Numbered from the stretch's first letter, positions 19,535 through 28,370 are shown. The stretch: DNA of 64,000 bases from UBA1672 sp050633285 (GCA_050633285.1 JBOEGG010000002.1:434001-498000); one strand, 5' to 3'. Notes: generated by a model from the sequence alone, not told the origin. Numbers and translations: made by a program.

Positions 19535-20500
19535 TCAATCGCGCAGAGTAAAGCCCCCAAAACGCTTATTAATCTCTTGTGCCACCTTTTTTGCATCATT
19601 CAACGGTTCATACTCATACTCTTCTAAGTGGCCGTCAAATACACGCAGAGCACCAGCCTTTATAAGGTTGTTATGTAGCTTGGTGATACGTCTTGCTCCG
19701 CCGTCTAACGGAATTATATAAACAGGTTTCCCCGTGGTGCAGCTCTCTGAAATCATTGATGCACTATCTGCTGTGACCAGTATAAAATCCGCCCACCCCA
19801 AAAACCCCATATATGGATTATCACCTTGCCCATTCCATATATAGTTCGTGTCTGAAGCAAGTTCGGTTTCTAAAATCTCTTTATTTCTTTGACCCGTGCG
19901 TCGAGAACAGGTCAGCATAAGCGATGCATTAATGGACTTTAGATCGTTGGCTAATTTACGAGTGATTGCTTCGCTCATTGTATAGGCTTTACTCGATCCA
20001 CCGATTAGAACCGCCACGCGTGGGGAGGGAAGGCTCCCTAAATGTGCAAACGTATTTTTTGCATCGTTAATTTTATCTAATGTGATTTTATTGGGAGAAC
20101 CTTGGGTCACAATAACATTATCACCACGCAAGGGGTCATGCTCCGGTACTGCAACAAGATCGAATATTTTGGGTGATATACGCGGATCCTGAATTTGGAC
20201 GATAATTGTTTTATTGCCACTCTTCTTTTTTATATAGCGCGCAGCTGCGATGCTCTTGCGTCCACTTGCAATTAAAAGCTCAGGCCAAGGCGCATTAAGA
20301 GATGGTGAAAAACTATGCGCACATTCAAAACCAAGGTAAGGGGATAAGCTCTTCCATGGTTCATTCAAAGCAATGCGTAAAATTCGTGGAATAACGCCTA
20401 GAGCTTCGGCAACACCAATGCATTGGTTTTCAGTTCCCGCAATTCCTTCGGTAATAATCCAGCAGGATTTGTTTGTTTTTTCGTCGGATGTAAGATTCAT
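19535..20500 (-). CDS. ELM1-family (DUF1022) protein
   Basis: This 321-residue protein matches the mitochondrial-fission ELM1 / DUF1022 family of bacterial proteins, which have a glycosyltransferase-like fold and no settled function. Diagnostic stretches are WIITEGIAGTENQCIGVAEA near the N-terminus, IQDPRISPKIFDLVAVPEHD in the middle and LVTADSASMISE near the C-terminus. ATG 20500 is preferred; GTG 20521 would add seven residues, and neither has a good ribosome binding site. It is divergent from lrp and upstream of trxB. Confidence 0.8.
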   Translation of the reverse strand: MNLTSDEKTNKSCWIITEGIAGTENQCIGVAEALGVIPRILRIALNEPWKSLSPYLGFECAHSFSPSLNAPWPELLIASGRKSIAAARYIKKKSGNKTIIVQIQDPRISPKIFDLVAVPEHDPLRGDNVIVTQGSPNKITLDKINDAKNTFAHLGSLPSPRVAVLIGGSSKAYTMSEAITRKLANDLKSINASLMLTCSRRTGQRNKEILETELASDTNYIWNGQGDNPYMGFLGWADFILVTADSASMISESCTTGKPVYIIPLDGGARRITKLHNNLIKAGALRVFDGHLEEYEYEPLNDAKKVAQEINKRFGGFTLRD

Positions 20501-20547
20501 GTAATTTTGTTTCAAAAACACTTGCTAATTTTGCAATGCAACTCTAT

Positions 20548-20573
20548 ACAACTTTCTCATTATTACAAGTTGT
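20548..20573. promoter_or_regulatory. Inverted repeat, candidate Lrp/AsnC operator
   Basis: ACAACTT (20548-20554) and AAGTTGT (20567-20573) form a perfect inverted repeat with a 12-base AT-rich spacer. It lies in the only gap between the divergent ELM1-like and lrp genes, 30 bases before the lrp ATG. Lrp/AsnC regulators commonly control their own promoters, so this is a plausible binding site. Confidence 0.45.
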
Positions 20574-20603
20574 TCAACGCGAAAACAAAAGGTCTGCTTA
20601 GAC

Positions 20604-21074
20604 ATGAAAAAATCACGCCTCGATAAAATTGATAGAAATATTCTTAGTCGTCTTCAATTTGACGGGCGTGTCACAAATGTAGAGTTGGCAAAATCAGTTG
20701 GTATTTCTGCACCACCATGTTTACGCCGTGTGCGTGCGTTGGAAAAGAGCGGGTATATCAAAGAGTATAATGCCGTTATTGATAGTAATAAAATGGGGTA
20801 TGGCGTAACTGTTTTTGCTCTTGTGAAGTTAAAAGGGCAAACTGAGGAAGAGCTTAATAAGTTCGAAAAGTATATAGAAGAATTACCAATGGTGCGTGAG
20901 AGTTATATGCTCGCCGGTGATGTTGATTATGTATTGAAAATAGTGGCAAAAGATTGGGATGCGTATCAGGATATCTTAAGCCATAAGCTTACAACTGCGC
21001 CAAGCGTTGAGTCCGTTAAATCATCACTTACAATGAAGTGTGTTAAAAACGAACCGGGCATTCCTATAGAGTAA
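20604..21074 (+). CDS. Lrp/AsnC-family transcriptional regulator
   Basis: A 156-residue regulator with an N-terminal helix-turn-helix (LDKIDRNILSRLQFDGRVTN, then VGISAPPCLRRVRALEKSG) and a C-terminal RAM/ligand domain (GDVDYVLKIVAKDWDAYQ). Members bind amino acids and act as dimers to hexadecamers. It is divergent from the ELM1-like/trxB/lysR group, which is a probable target together with its own promoter. Its 3' end is 8 bases from the convergent lipase-like gene. Confidence 0.94.
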   Translation: MKKSRLDKIDRNILSRLQFDGRVTNVELAKSVGISAPPCLRRVRALEKSGYIKEYNAVIDSNKMGYGVTVFALVKLKGQTEEELNKFEKYIEELPMVRESYMLAGDVDYVLKIVAKDWDAYQDILSHKLTTAPSVESVKSSLTMKCVKNEPGIPIE

Positions 21075-21082
21075 GTTCCGTT

Positions 21083-21808
21083 TTATTCTGTTTCATTTTC
21101 GATGTGGTCAAATTTCTCATGTTGAAGAAAGTGTAAGGCTTGCTTCATCACATCGGTATTAAACATCATAAAAGAATGTGTTGTAGACATAATAATATGA
21201 TCGCTCATACCGTCTATTTTTGTACGCTCAACCGGAACAATACCATCATGCTCTCCATCTAAAACCCATGGAGAAAGAGGGTTCACAGACATATTTCCCG
21301 CAATAATACCAAGCGGATACGTAATATCCCCATCTATATGTTCATAGTCCGTTGTAAGTTGCTCACTCGCAGGGCCAAAAACTGTCTTAAATATTGGGGC
21401 AAGCACTTGCGTTTCGGATAGCCAGTCTGCAAATTCACTGCCGGTATTTGGTGGCCCAAGCATCACGACTTTACCAAGGTTTTCAGGTTTTTGGCGGGCG
21501 ATATAATAGCGCGAGATAAGACCGCCCATAGAATGCGTCACAAAGTTGAGCGTTATATCTTTATGATAATGCGGGCAAGTCGTGATTTTTTTATGCACAA
21601 AATCACTAAGTTCTTCTAATTGCTGCTCACGCGAAGGGTAAAGGATATTAAGTGTCTTATATCCGCGTTTTTCAAAAAACATGGTTAAAGGCAACATGTC
21701 AGTTTTGCTGCGCAAAATACCATGTAATAGAATAACCAGTTCTTCCTTCTCTACCGTATCATTTTCCATGTGAGTATTTGCCCTTTTATTTTCGTAATGA
21801 CCATCCAT
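21083..21808 (-). CDS. Lipase-like alpha/beta hydrolase
   Basis: A 241-residue hydrolase with the oxyanion-hole LLHG near 27-30, nucleophile elbow THSMGG (S93), probable acid in GEHDGIVPV and probable His in TTHSFMM. The pattern VILLHGILRSKTDM, then GLISRYYI, matches acetyltransferase/lipase-like (PGAP1-type) hydrolases, and it has no signal peptide, so it is likely cytosolic. ATG 21808 gives the longest reading; ATG 21769 is a possible internal start. Substrate unknown. Confidence 0.8.
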   Translation of the reverse strand: MDGHYENKRANTHMENDTVEKEELVILLHGILRSKTDMLPLTMFFEKRGYKTLNILYPSREQQLEELSDFVHKKITTCPHYHKDITLNFVTHSMGGLISRYYIARQKPENLGKVVMLGPPNTGSEFADWLSETQVLAPIFKTVFGPASEQLTTDYEHIDGDITYPLGIIAGNMSVNPLSPWVLDGEHDGIVPVERTKIDGMSDHIIMSTTHSFMMFNTDVMKQALHFLQHEKFDHIENETE

Positions 21809-21864
21809 TCAACACTATCAGAAACAAGAAGTAGAGCAATGTGCTTTTACGTTAGTATACCTAA

Positions 21865-23244
21865 CTATGCACTTTGTTTGATCCATTCATCAAAGTCGCG
21901 TGCGGCAATCGACGTATAAACCTTTTTACGATCCATGCCTTTTAGCTTGCGACGCTTACCATTTTCTTGTTTTGGGCGGAGCATTTCATCCGGTGGCAAA
22001 GGAAATAGACCAAAATTGATATTCATAGGCTGAAATGTCTCTGCATTTGCGCCGCCAGTGACATGGTTCAACAATGATCCAAGCGCTGTAGTTTTAGGAG
22101 GGAGGTTCAGCTCTTGATTTAGCATCTCTGATGCGGCAAAACGACCCGTCATTAAACCAACTGAGGCACTCTCAACATATCCCTCGCATCCTGTTATTTG
22201 ACCGGCAAAACGAATGCGCGTATCTGTTTTTAGGCGTAGCGTATTATCAAGAAGCTTTGGTGAATTTATAAATGTGTTGCGATGTAATCCGCCTAAGCGT
22301 GCAAATTCTGCATTCTCTAATCCGGGGATCATGCGGAAGACACGCATTTGTTCGCCGTATTTCATTTTTGTTTGAAAGCCAACGATATTATAAAGGGTCG
22401 CAAGTGCATTATCTTGACGTAACTGAACAACGGCATAAGGCTTTTCATCGCTATGTGGATTGGTTAAGCCAACAGGCTTCATAGGGCCAAAACGAAGTGT
22501 CTCCGGCCCGCGTGATGCCATGACTTCAATTGGCATACATCCATCAAAATAAGGTGTATCTTTTTCCCATTGTTTAAAATCCCCATACTCGGCAGTGAGT
22601 AGCTCATTAATGAACGTCTCGTATTGCTCTTTATTCATGGGGCAATTGAGATAATCTTTCCCTGTTCCCGCTGGCCCGGCTTTGTCATAGCGTGATTGAA
22701 ACCATGCAACATCCATGTTTACACTGTCTGTATGAACGATAGGTGCAATTGCATCAAAGAACGCAAGCTGATCTTCGCCCGTTAGTGTCATGATACTCTG
22801 TGCCAATGGGTCAGAGGTGAGGGGGCCTGTCGCAATAATTACATGTTTCCACTCTTCTGGTGGTAATCCATTGACCTCTTCGCGTTTGATTGTGATGCGT
22901 GGGTGGTTCTCTAACGCTTTTGTTACGCCATCTGAAAATATATCTCGATCAACGGCAAGGGCACCCCCTGCCGGAACAGCAGCTTTGCCACCTTCAAGCA
23001 TGATGAGAGAGTTTAATTTACGCATTTCCTGATGGATAAGGCCAACGGCATTATGTTCTGCATCATCGGAACGAAAAGAGTTCGAGCATACAAGCTCTGC
23101 GCATCCTTCGCCCTGATGTGCCGCCGTTTTTACGTGTGGTCGCATCTCATATAATATTACATCTACGCCCATATTGGCGGCCTGCCATGCAGCCTCGCTT
23201 CCCGCTAAGCCTGCACCGATAATGTGAAGTGGTTCATTTGACAT
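21865..23244 (-). CDS. trmFO: tRNA (uracil-54-C5)-methyltransferase TrmFO
   Basis: TrmFO makes ribothymidine-54 in the T-loop of tRNAs, using methylene-tetrahydrofolate and FADH2. The 459-residue protein begins with the FAD-binding GAGLAGSEAAWQAA, followed by the family stretches CSNSFRSDD and ASRGPETLRFGPMKPVGL. ATG 23244 is used; a longer TTG-initiated frame from 23280 adds 12 residues ahead of a normal N-terminus and is unlikely. It lies 90 bases downstream of the Y-family polymerase gene on the same strand. Confidence 0.95.
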   Translation of the reverse strand: MSNEPLHIIGAGLAGSEAAWQAANMGVDVILYEMRPHVKTAAHQGEGCAELVCSNSFRSDDAEHNAVGLIHQEMRKLNSLIMLEGGKAAVPAGGALAVDRDIFSDGVTKALENHPRITIKREEVNGLPPEEWKHVIIATGPLTSDPLAQSIMTLTGEDQLAFFDAIAPIVHTDSVNMDVAWFQSRYDKAGPAGTGKDYLNCPMNKEQYETFINELLTAEYGDFKQWEKDTPYFDGCMPIEVMASRGPETLRFGPMKPVGLTNPHSDEKPYAVVQLRQDNALATLYNIVGFQTKMKYGEQMRVFRMIPGLENAEFARLGGLHRNTFINSPKLLDNTLRLKTDTRIRFAGQITGCEGYVESASVGLMTGRFAASEMLNQELNLPPKTTALGSLLNHVTGGANAETFQPMNINFGLFPLPPDEMLRPKQENGKRRKLKGMDRKKVYTSIAARDFDEWIKQSA

Positions 23245-23334
23245 GGACACAGCTCTATCAAAAACAAACGAGGTCGGCAATCTTAATTTTTATCAATGTG
23301 AATGAACCTTATGGATGTGTATGGAAGAGGGGCA

Positions 23335-24630
23335 CTAACTCCAAAATTCTTCCGCATCAGGAACACGAGAAAAAGAAATTTTAGTGCCAACAAATCCGGC
23401 TGATGTTTTTGGACAAGTGCCAAGTGATACCACGTCTTTTTTATACTTTTGCTGCAAACTATCAATGGCATGCGTTAGGGCATTCTTATGCTCTTCTATA
23501 TCTAAATTTTCACGAATTTTGGTGTGAAATATTTCATCAGTTATATCTTCTTTCTTGATAAGGTTGGAGAGTGATATAGACACCTTCTTAATGCTATTGT
23601 TGCGCAAAAAATTCGCATCATTGTTTTGGATTTCTTGCAATATTTCATACCACATACCGTCAATAAATTGTATGAGTGTGAACGTATCTTGTGCTGCATA
23701 TATTTTGCAGCATCTATTTGATTTGTAATTATTTTTTGTTCGAACTGATAGGGATATATTTTGCGCATAATATTCTTTGCTGCGCATTCTTTTTGCGGCT
23801 TTTGATGTTAATTTTCGTGCAATAAGGCGTGCTTTTTCCGGTGTGCGTAAATCGGGGTCTAAAACACGGCTATGCCCAAAGAGTGAAGTGTTGGTTTCTT
23901 GTGGTTCAATGTCGTATCCATGTATTAAATACCAAAAACGTTCACCTGCGACGCTCCCCCATATTTTACGTGCATGTTTTGGTGAAATGTTCCAAAAATC
24001 TTCAACCGTGTAAATGCGTGAAGTGTTCAATCTCTTCTTTATATTCTTACCAATTCCCGGAATATCTGTGAGTTGTAAATGTAGTATTTTATGAGGTAAA
24101 TCTTCTTGCCTTAATATTGTTAATCCATCTGGCTTATGCATCTCACATGCAATTTTCGCGAGCAGTGAATTTGGTGCAAATCCGATAGAGCAATTAATCG
24201 CCTCACCTATATTTTCGTGAAGGCCATCTTTGATTTTTTTTGCAATTTTTTGTGCGCCATTTGCTGTACGTTTTGCGGGTGGTATACGGCTTGATAGCTC
24301 ATCAATAGACCATATACGATTAATAGGGGTGTGTTTTACAACTTCCTCAATAATACGGTTGTGATATGCAACATATGTGTCATGCTGCGCTTGTACACAG
24401 TGCAAGTTAGGGCACATATTTTTGGCATCACTAACCATTGTTCCGGTTTTAATGCCATATGCCTTTGCCTCATAACTTGCAGCGATAGCACATGTATAAT
24501 CTGTTTGCATCGGTGTAACGATGACTGGTTTTCCTCGTAAATTTGGATTTTCTTGCTGCTCAACACTAGCAAAGTAACTGTTTAAATCCATGAACAGCCA
24601 CTTAATACCGGGCTCACGTCTCATATTCAT
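23335..24630 (-). CDS. Y-family (DinB/UmuC-type) DNA polymerase
   Basis: A 431-residue translesion polymerase. The catalytic acidic residues are in FMDLNSYFASVEQQ (Asp near residue 15) and SIDE near 107-110. Here the motif reads SIDELS instead of the usual SIDEA. The fingers YEAKAYGIKTGT and the helix-hairpin-helix LTDIPGIGKNIKKRL follow. The C-terminal little-finger region to residue 431 is poorly conserved. No imuA or dnaE2 partner is adjacent. Codons look more AT-rich than neighbours, which may reflect lateral acquisition (judged by eye). An SOS box lies 44 bases upstream of its start. Confidence 0.9.
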   Translation of the reverse strand: MNMRREPGIKWLFMDLNSYFASVEQQENPNLRGKPVIVTPMQTDYTCAIAASYEAKAYGIKTGTMVSDAKNMCPNLHCVQAQHDTYVAYHNRIIEEVVKHTPINRIWSIDELSSRIPPAKRTANGAQKIAKKIKDGLHENIGEAINCSIGFAPNSLLAKIACEMHKPDGLTILRQEDLPHKILHLQLTDIPGIGKNIKKRLNTSRIYTVEDFWNISPKHARKIWGSVAGERFWYLIHGYDIEPQETNTSLFGHSRVLDPDLRTPEKARLIARKLTSKAAKRMRSKEYYAQNISLSVRTKNNYKSNRCCKIYAAQDTFTLIQFIDGMWYEILQEIQNNDANFLRNNSIKKVSISLSNLIKKEDITDEIFHTKIRENLDIEEHKNALTHAIDSLQQKYKKDVVSLGTCPKTSAGFVGTKISFSRVPDAEEFWS

Positions 24631-24673
24631 TGCACCTAAAAATCATTTAATAGGGAACAATATCACGCAAAAA

Positions 24674-24688
24674 GAACAAATCAAGAAC
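24674..24688 (-). promoter_or_regulatory. LexA (SOS) box of the Y-family polymerase gene
   Basis: GAAC-N7-GAAC (24674-24677 and 24685-24688), reading GTTC-N7-GTTC on the minus strand, is the exact alphaproteobacterial LexA operator. It lies 44 bases upstream of the polymerase ATG, at a normal promoter distance. It is also 70 bases upstream of the divergent TerB-like gene, so it could affect both. Confidence 0.75.
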
Positions 24689-24758
24689 ATTGTGTATTCT
24701 CTGTTGTTTAAAAGTTAAGGAATATGGTTTAATATTCAGGTGTAAGGGATGTGACAAT

Positions 24759-25241
24759 ATGACTCATAAAGATTTTGAAACACCGGATGAAGGTATGTTT
24801 TGCCTATGGCGTGCTGCCTTTGCACTGGTACATGCAGATGGCGCGTTCTCACAAGAGGAAAAAGACTATATAGAGAGCATAGTGGAAACCTTTGCTTTTT
24901 CTGCAAAGCAAAAACGTATTATCAAAAAAGATTTGAAAGATAAGACCAGTGTCGTAGGACTGTTCAACGACATTCAAGGCGATGATTTGATCCGCCAATT
25001 TTTTGTGATTGCACGCACTATCATCTGGTGTGATGGCTTCCTACATCAATTGGAACAAGAGGCGATTAATAAGATTGTGGAGAATTTGGGAGAAAATGCA
25101 ATAAGCTTTCAAAATGAATTGCGTTGGATAAAACGTAAGCCCATTATAAAAGAGGGATATTTACCCGATGCACCTGCGGACGATGTTATGGCCATCGTTG
25201 TAGAGCAAATGAAGGCATTTTATAAGGAACAAATTTTATGA
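24759..25241 (+). CDS. TerB-like protein, first of a tandem pair
   Basis: A 160-residue all-helical protein with the TerB/DjlA-type pattern: LWRAAFALVHADGAFSQEE near residues 15-33, with the acidic DGxxSxEE loop, and a second similar half around WCDGFLHQLEQEAINKI. TerB-like domains bind metal or membranes in tellurite and stress systems, but the role here is unknown. ATG 24759 follows AAGGGA; a longer frame from 24690 adds a non-conserved tail. Its stop overlaps the start of the next gene (ATGA), so they are translationally coupled. It is divergent from the Y-family polymerase. Confidence 0.75.
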   Translation: MTHKDFETPDEGMFCLWRAAFALVHADGAFSQEEKDYIESIVETFAFSAKQKRIIKKDLKDKTSVVGLFNDIQGDDLIRQFFVIARTIIWCDGFLHQLEQEAINKIVENLGENAISFQNELRWIKRKPIIKEGYLPDAPADDVMAIVVEQMKAFYKEQIL

Positions 25242-25720
25242 CCAAGGGCGTGAGCAATAGCCAGTTTTATATGTGGCGGACTCTGTTCTCTATCGCACAT
25301 GCAGATAATGTGGTGACAGATGAAGAAATTGAATTCATGGCGCACATCCTAGAGGATATTGATTTCTCAGATGAGCAAACCAAAATTCTAAAAGACGATA
25401 TTATAACCCCTAAGGATGTTGAAGGCATGTTTCAGGGGATTACAGAATCAGAAGATCGTATGCAATTCTTTAATTTTGCGCGCGACCTTGTTTGGGTCGA
25501 TGGTGACTTTGGGTCAGAGGAGCAAGGCGTAATGCTAAAACTCTTTGAAGCACATATGGAAGATACGAATATCGACGATCTTGTGGGCATAGTACCTCTT
25601 GAATTAGAAGAGGAGAGCAAACCAGTGACAGATCATTCCCGTCCAAAAGAAAAGATGAGCGTCCGTTCAATGATGTCATCTTTCCGTCGTCGCTTTCTAA
25701 GCCTGATAGGGGCAGACTGA
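25238..25720 (+). CDS. TerB-like protein, second of a tandem pair
   Basis: A 160-residue paralogue of the preceding gene, with the same order of motifs: MWRTLFSIAHADNVVTDEE, then FNFARDLVWVDGDFGSEEQG. Unlike the first copy it ends in a basic tail (RSMMSSFRRRFLSLIG) that could contact membrane or nucleic acid. It starts at ATG 25238 inside the stop of the first gene. Length and spacing suggest a local duplication followed by divergence, probably forming a heteromer. Confidence 0.72.
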   Translation: MTKGVSNSQFYMWRTLFSIAHADNVVTDEEIEFMAHILEDIDFSDEQTKILKDDIITPKDVEGMFQGITESEDRMQFFNFARDLVWVDGDFGSEEQGVMLKLFEAHMEDTNIDDLVGIVPLELEEESKPVTDHSRPKEKMSVRSMMSSFRRRFLSLIGAD

Positions 25721-25756
25721 CAATTAGACAAATTTTATAAAAAATCAGCATTCTTC

Positions 25757-25784
25757 TTGAAAATACGGTTGAGTTCTCTATAAC
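25757..25784 (+). promoter_or_regulatory. Candidate promoter of fdxA
   Basis: TTGAAA (25757-25762) and TATAAC (25779-25784) are separated by 16 bases, with the fdxA ATG 43 bases downstream of the -10 box. AAGGAG sits before that ATG. Confidence 0.5.
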
Positions 25785-25826
25785 GGGGAATTACTCTGAG
25801 CTCGATTTTTCAAGGAGACGCTAGAT

Positions 25827-26165
25827 ATGACATTTGTTGTTACAGATGCATGCATACGATGTAAATATACTGATTGCGTAGAAGTATGCCCGGTTGATTG
25901 TTTTTACGAAGGTGAAAACATGTTGGTAATTAGTCCTGATGAATGCATTGATTGTGGTGTGTGTGAACCTGAATGCCCAATTGAAGCAATCCTGCCAGAC
26001 ACGGATGAAGAAGCCGAAAAATGGCTGGAGCTGAACCGTGAATATTCTGAGAAATGGCCAAATCTTACAGAGAAAAAAGATGCTCTACCTGAGGCCGAAG
26101 AGATGAAGGATAAAGAGGGTAAACTCGAAACTGATTTTAGTGCAGAACCCGGCGAAGGTGACTAA
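25827..26165 (+). CDS. fdxA: Seven-iron ferredoxin FdxA
   Basis: A 112-residue electron carrier of the Azotobacter FdI type. The first cluster region has Cys at 9, 12, 17, 21 and 25 (CIRCKYTDC, VEVCPVDC); the second has Cys 40, 43, 46 and 50 (CIDCGVCEPEC). This supports one [3Fe-4S] and one [4Fe-4S] cluster. The remaining 60 residues are the usual acidic C-terminal extension. Translation starts behind AAGGAG. cysK follows 63 bases downstream, and a ferredoxin-NADP reductase converges from 27321, giving a plausible redox partner. Confidence 0.96.
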   Translation: MTFVVTDACIRCKYTDCVEVCPVDCFYEGENMLVISPDECIDCGVCEPECPIEAILPDTDEEAEKWLELNREYSEKWPNLTEKKDALPEAEEMKDKEGKLETDFSAEPGEGD

Positions 26166-26228
26166 ACCTTTTAAACTTACGAATAACTCTGATACGGTAA
26201 CTCATTCTTAAAATAAAAAGGAACTATT

Positions 26229-27230
26229 ATGACGTTTGCAGTTAAGAAACATGATGATGGTGCACTAAAGCCAAATGCGGAAGTCCGCGGCCATATATAT
26301 GACAGTATTTTAGATACAATCGGTGCGACACCCCTTGTACGTGTACCAAGGTTCACAGAAAAATATAATCTGGAAGCAGATATTCTTGCAAAATTAGAGT
26401 TTTTTAACCCAATTGCATCTGTAAAGGATCGTATTGGTTTTGCAATGATCGAAGATGCAGAGCGCGCGGGTAAAATTCAGCCTGGAAAAACTGTACTAAT
26501 TGAACCGACATCCGGAAATACCGGGATTGCTTTGGCCTTTGTCGCCGCAAGTAAAGGGTATCGTTTGATCCTTACAATGCCTGAAAGCATGTCGATAGAA
26601 CGCAGAAAAATGCTCCGTTTCTATGGCGCAGAATTGGTTCTGACCCCAAAAGAAAAAGGTATGTCAGGTGCAATTTTAAAGGCAAATGAATTGCTAGGAG
26701 AATACCCTGATGCATTCTCTCCCGGACAATTTGATAACCCGGCTAATCCACAAATTCACCGTGAAACGACGGCTGAGGAAATATGGGCTGATACAGATGG
26801 TAAGGCAGATATCTTGATCTCAGGTGTTGGTACGGGGGGAACTCTAACAGGAACATCACAGGTTCTAAAAGAGCGTAAACCCAGTTTTAAAACCTATGCG
26901 GTTGAACCGGAAGAGAGCCCAATTTTATCAGGCGGGCAACCCGGTCCACATAAAATCCAAGGGATCGGTGCAGGGTTTGTTCCCGCTACTCTTGATACAA
27001 ATATGATTGATGATACCGTGAAGATCGATAGTGAAGAAGCAATTGAAACTGCACGTGAAGTTGCTCGTTTAGAGGGGATTCCATGTGGTATCTCTTCTGG
27101 TGCTGCTTTTGCTGCGGCGCGTGAGGTTGCACGTATGCCGGAGAATAAAGGGAAAATGATTGTCGCAATCATCCCGTCATTCGCAGAGCGTTATATTTCA
27201 AGCATACTATTTGATGGGATAGAAGATTAA
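26229..27230 (+). CDS. cysK: Cysteine synthase (O-acetylserine sulfhydrylase)
   Basis: It condenses O-acetylserine with sulfide to cysteine using PLP. In the 333-residue protein the Schiff-base lysine is K66 in NPIASVKDR, the substrate loop is TSGNTG (94-99) and the phosphate loop GVGTGGT follows. All catalytic features are intact. AAAGGA precedes the ATG. The partner serine acetyltransferase gene is 22 kb away at 3166-3864. A strong bidirectional terminator follows. Confidence 0.96.
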   Translation: MTFAVKKHDDGALKPNAEVRGHIYDSILDTIGATPLVRVPRFTEKYNLEADILAKLEFFNPIASVKDRIGFAMIEDAERAGKIQPGKTVLIEPTSGNTGIALAFVAASKGYRLILTMPESMSIERRKMLRFYGAELVLTPKEKGMSGAILKANELLGEYPDAFSPGQFDNPANPQIHRETTAEEIWADTDGKADILISGVGTGGTLTGTSQVLKERKPSFKTYAVEPEESPILSGGQPGPHKIQGIGAGFVPATLDTNMIDDTVKIDSEEAIETAREVARLEGIPCGISSGAAFAAAREVARMPENKGKMIVAIIPSFAERYISSILFDGIED

Positions 27231-27256
27231 CTCACACAGTGACGCATATTAAGATC

Positions 27257-27292
27257 AAAAAAAAGAGGGGCGGTTTTGCCCCTCTTTTGCAT
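27257..27292. terminator. Bidirectional terminator between cysK and the reductase gene
   Basis: An 11-bp perfect stem (27261-27271 with 27278-27288, AAAAGAGGGGC/GCCCCTCTTTT) has a 6-base loop. A-rich sequence precedes it and T-rich sequence follows, so it can stop transcripts from both convergent genes. Confidence 0.9.
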
Positions 27293-27320
27293 ATGTGGTG
27301 ATTTTATAAAGTATAATGGC

Positions 27321-28370
27321 TTACGCCGCTTCGTCATCAACGTTTAGTTTTTTCTGTAATGATGAACTTGATGTTGTATATTCAAAACGTAATTTGGCAT
27401 CTGGACGACAATATTTGAATGCTTGACGTGACATAAGCGCAGCCTCATGGAAACCAGAGAGAATAAGCTTCAACTTACCCGGATAACAATTAATGTCTCC
27501 GACTGCAAAAATGCCGTTCTCAGATGTTTCAAATTTCTCCGTATCTACGGGCACAAGATTCTCATGCAGGTTCAATCCGAAATCAGCAATAGGCCCAAGC
27601 TTCATAGTAAGGCCAAAAAACGGAAGTAAACGGTCACATTGAATTGTTTTCATCTCTTTATTTGAATCTTGAATTTCAATGGCGTTAAGCTCTCCGCTCT
27701 CACCAACTAAATTTTTGACTTGGCCGATTTCCAGTTTCATTTTACCGGCATCGACAAGCTCGCGCATTTTACTAACACTGTCAGGTGCAGCGCGGAAATT
27801 ATCACGTCGGTGTATTAGGGTAACACTTTTGGCTAATGGCTGAAGGTTCAACGTCCAGTCCAACGCAGAATCGCCACCACCAACAATAACGATATCTCTA
27901 TCTTTAAATTGGTCCATTTTTCGCACGGCATAAAACACTGATGTGCCTTCGTAAGAATCAATATTCGGAATAGGGGGTTTTTTGGGCATAAAACTGCCGC
28001 CACCTGCTGCAATAATGATACATGTAGCGTCAAAAACAGTTCCTATATCCGTTGTTAAGCGCCATTTTCCGTTTTCTAATTTTTCAAGACGCTCCGCCAT
28101 TTCTTGAAAATGAAACTCAGGATTGAATGGTTCAATTTGCTCCATTAAACGATCCGTAAGTTCCTGACCCGTTATTGTGGGATATGCAGGGATATCATAA
28201 ATTGGTTTTTCTGGGTAAAGCTCGGCACATTGACCGCCTGGACGGTCAAGAATATCGATGAGATGGCATTTCATATCCAAAAGGCCCATTTCAAAAACTG
28301 TAAAAAGACCACATGGTCCAGCACCTATAATAACGGCATCTGTTTCTATTGGAGATTGTGTTTGTATCAT
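27321..28370 (-). CDS. Ferredoxin-NADP+ reductase, thioredoxin-reductase-like type
   Basis: A 349-residue FAD/NAD(P)H flavoprotein. The FAD site is VIIGAGPCGLFTVFE (12-26), the NADPH site is IVIVGGGDSALDW, and the second FAD stretch is GIFAVGDINCYPGKLKLI. It lacks the CxxC redox pair of TrxB, which fits the ferredoxin/flavodoxin-NADP+ reductase 2 subgroup. It probably exchanges electrons with FdxA (25827). It converges with cysK and is divergent from the Hpt-REC gene. Confidence 0.9.
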   Translation of the reverse strand: MIQTQSPIETDAVIIGAGPCGLFTVFEMGLLDMKCHLIDILDRPGGQCAELYPEKPIYDIPAYPTITGQELTDRLMEQIEPFNPEFHFQEMAERLEKLENGKWRLTTDIGTVFDATCIIIAAGGGSFMPKKPPIPNIDSYEGTSVFYAVRKMDQFKDRDIVIVGGGDSALDWTLNLQPLAKSVTLIHRRDNFRAAPDSVSKMRELVDAGKMKLEIGQVKNLVGESGELNAIEIQDSNKEMKTIQCDRLLPFFGLTMKLGPIADFGLNLHENLVPVDTEKFETSENGIFAVGDINCYPGKLKLILSGFHEAALMSRQAFKYCRPDAKLRFEYTTSSSSLQKKLNVDDEAA

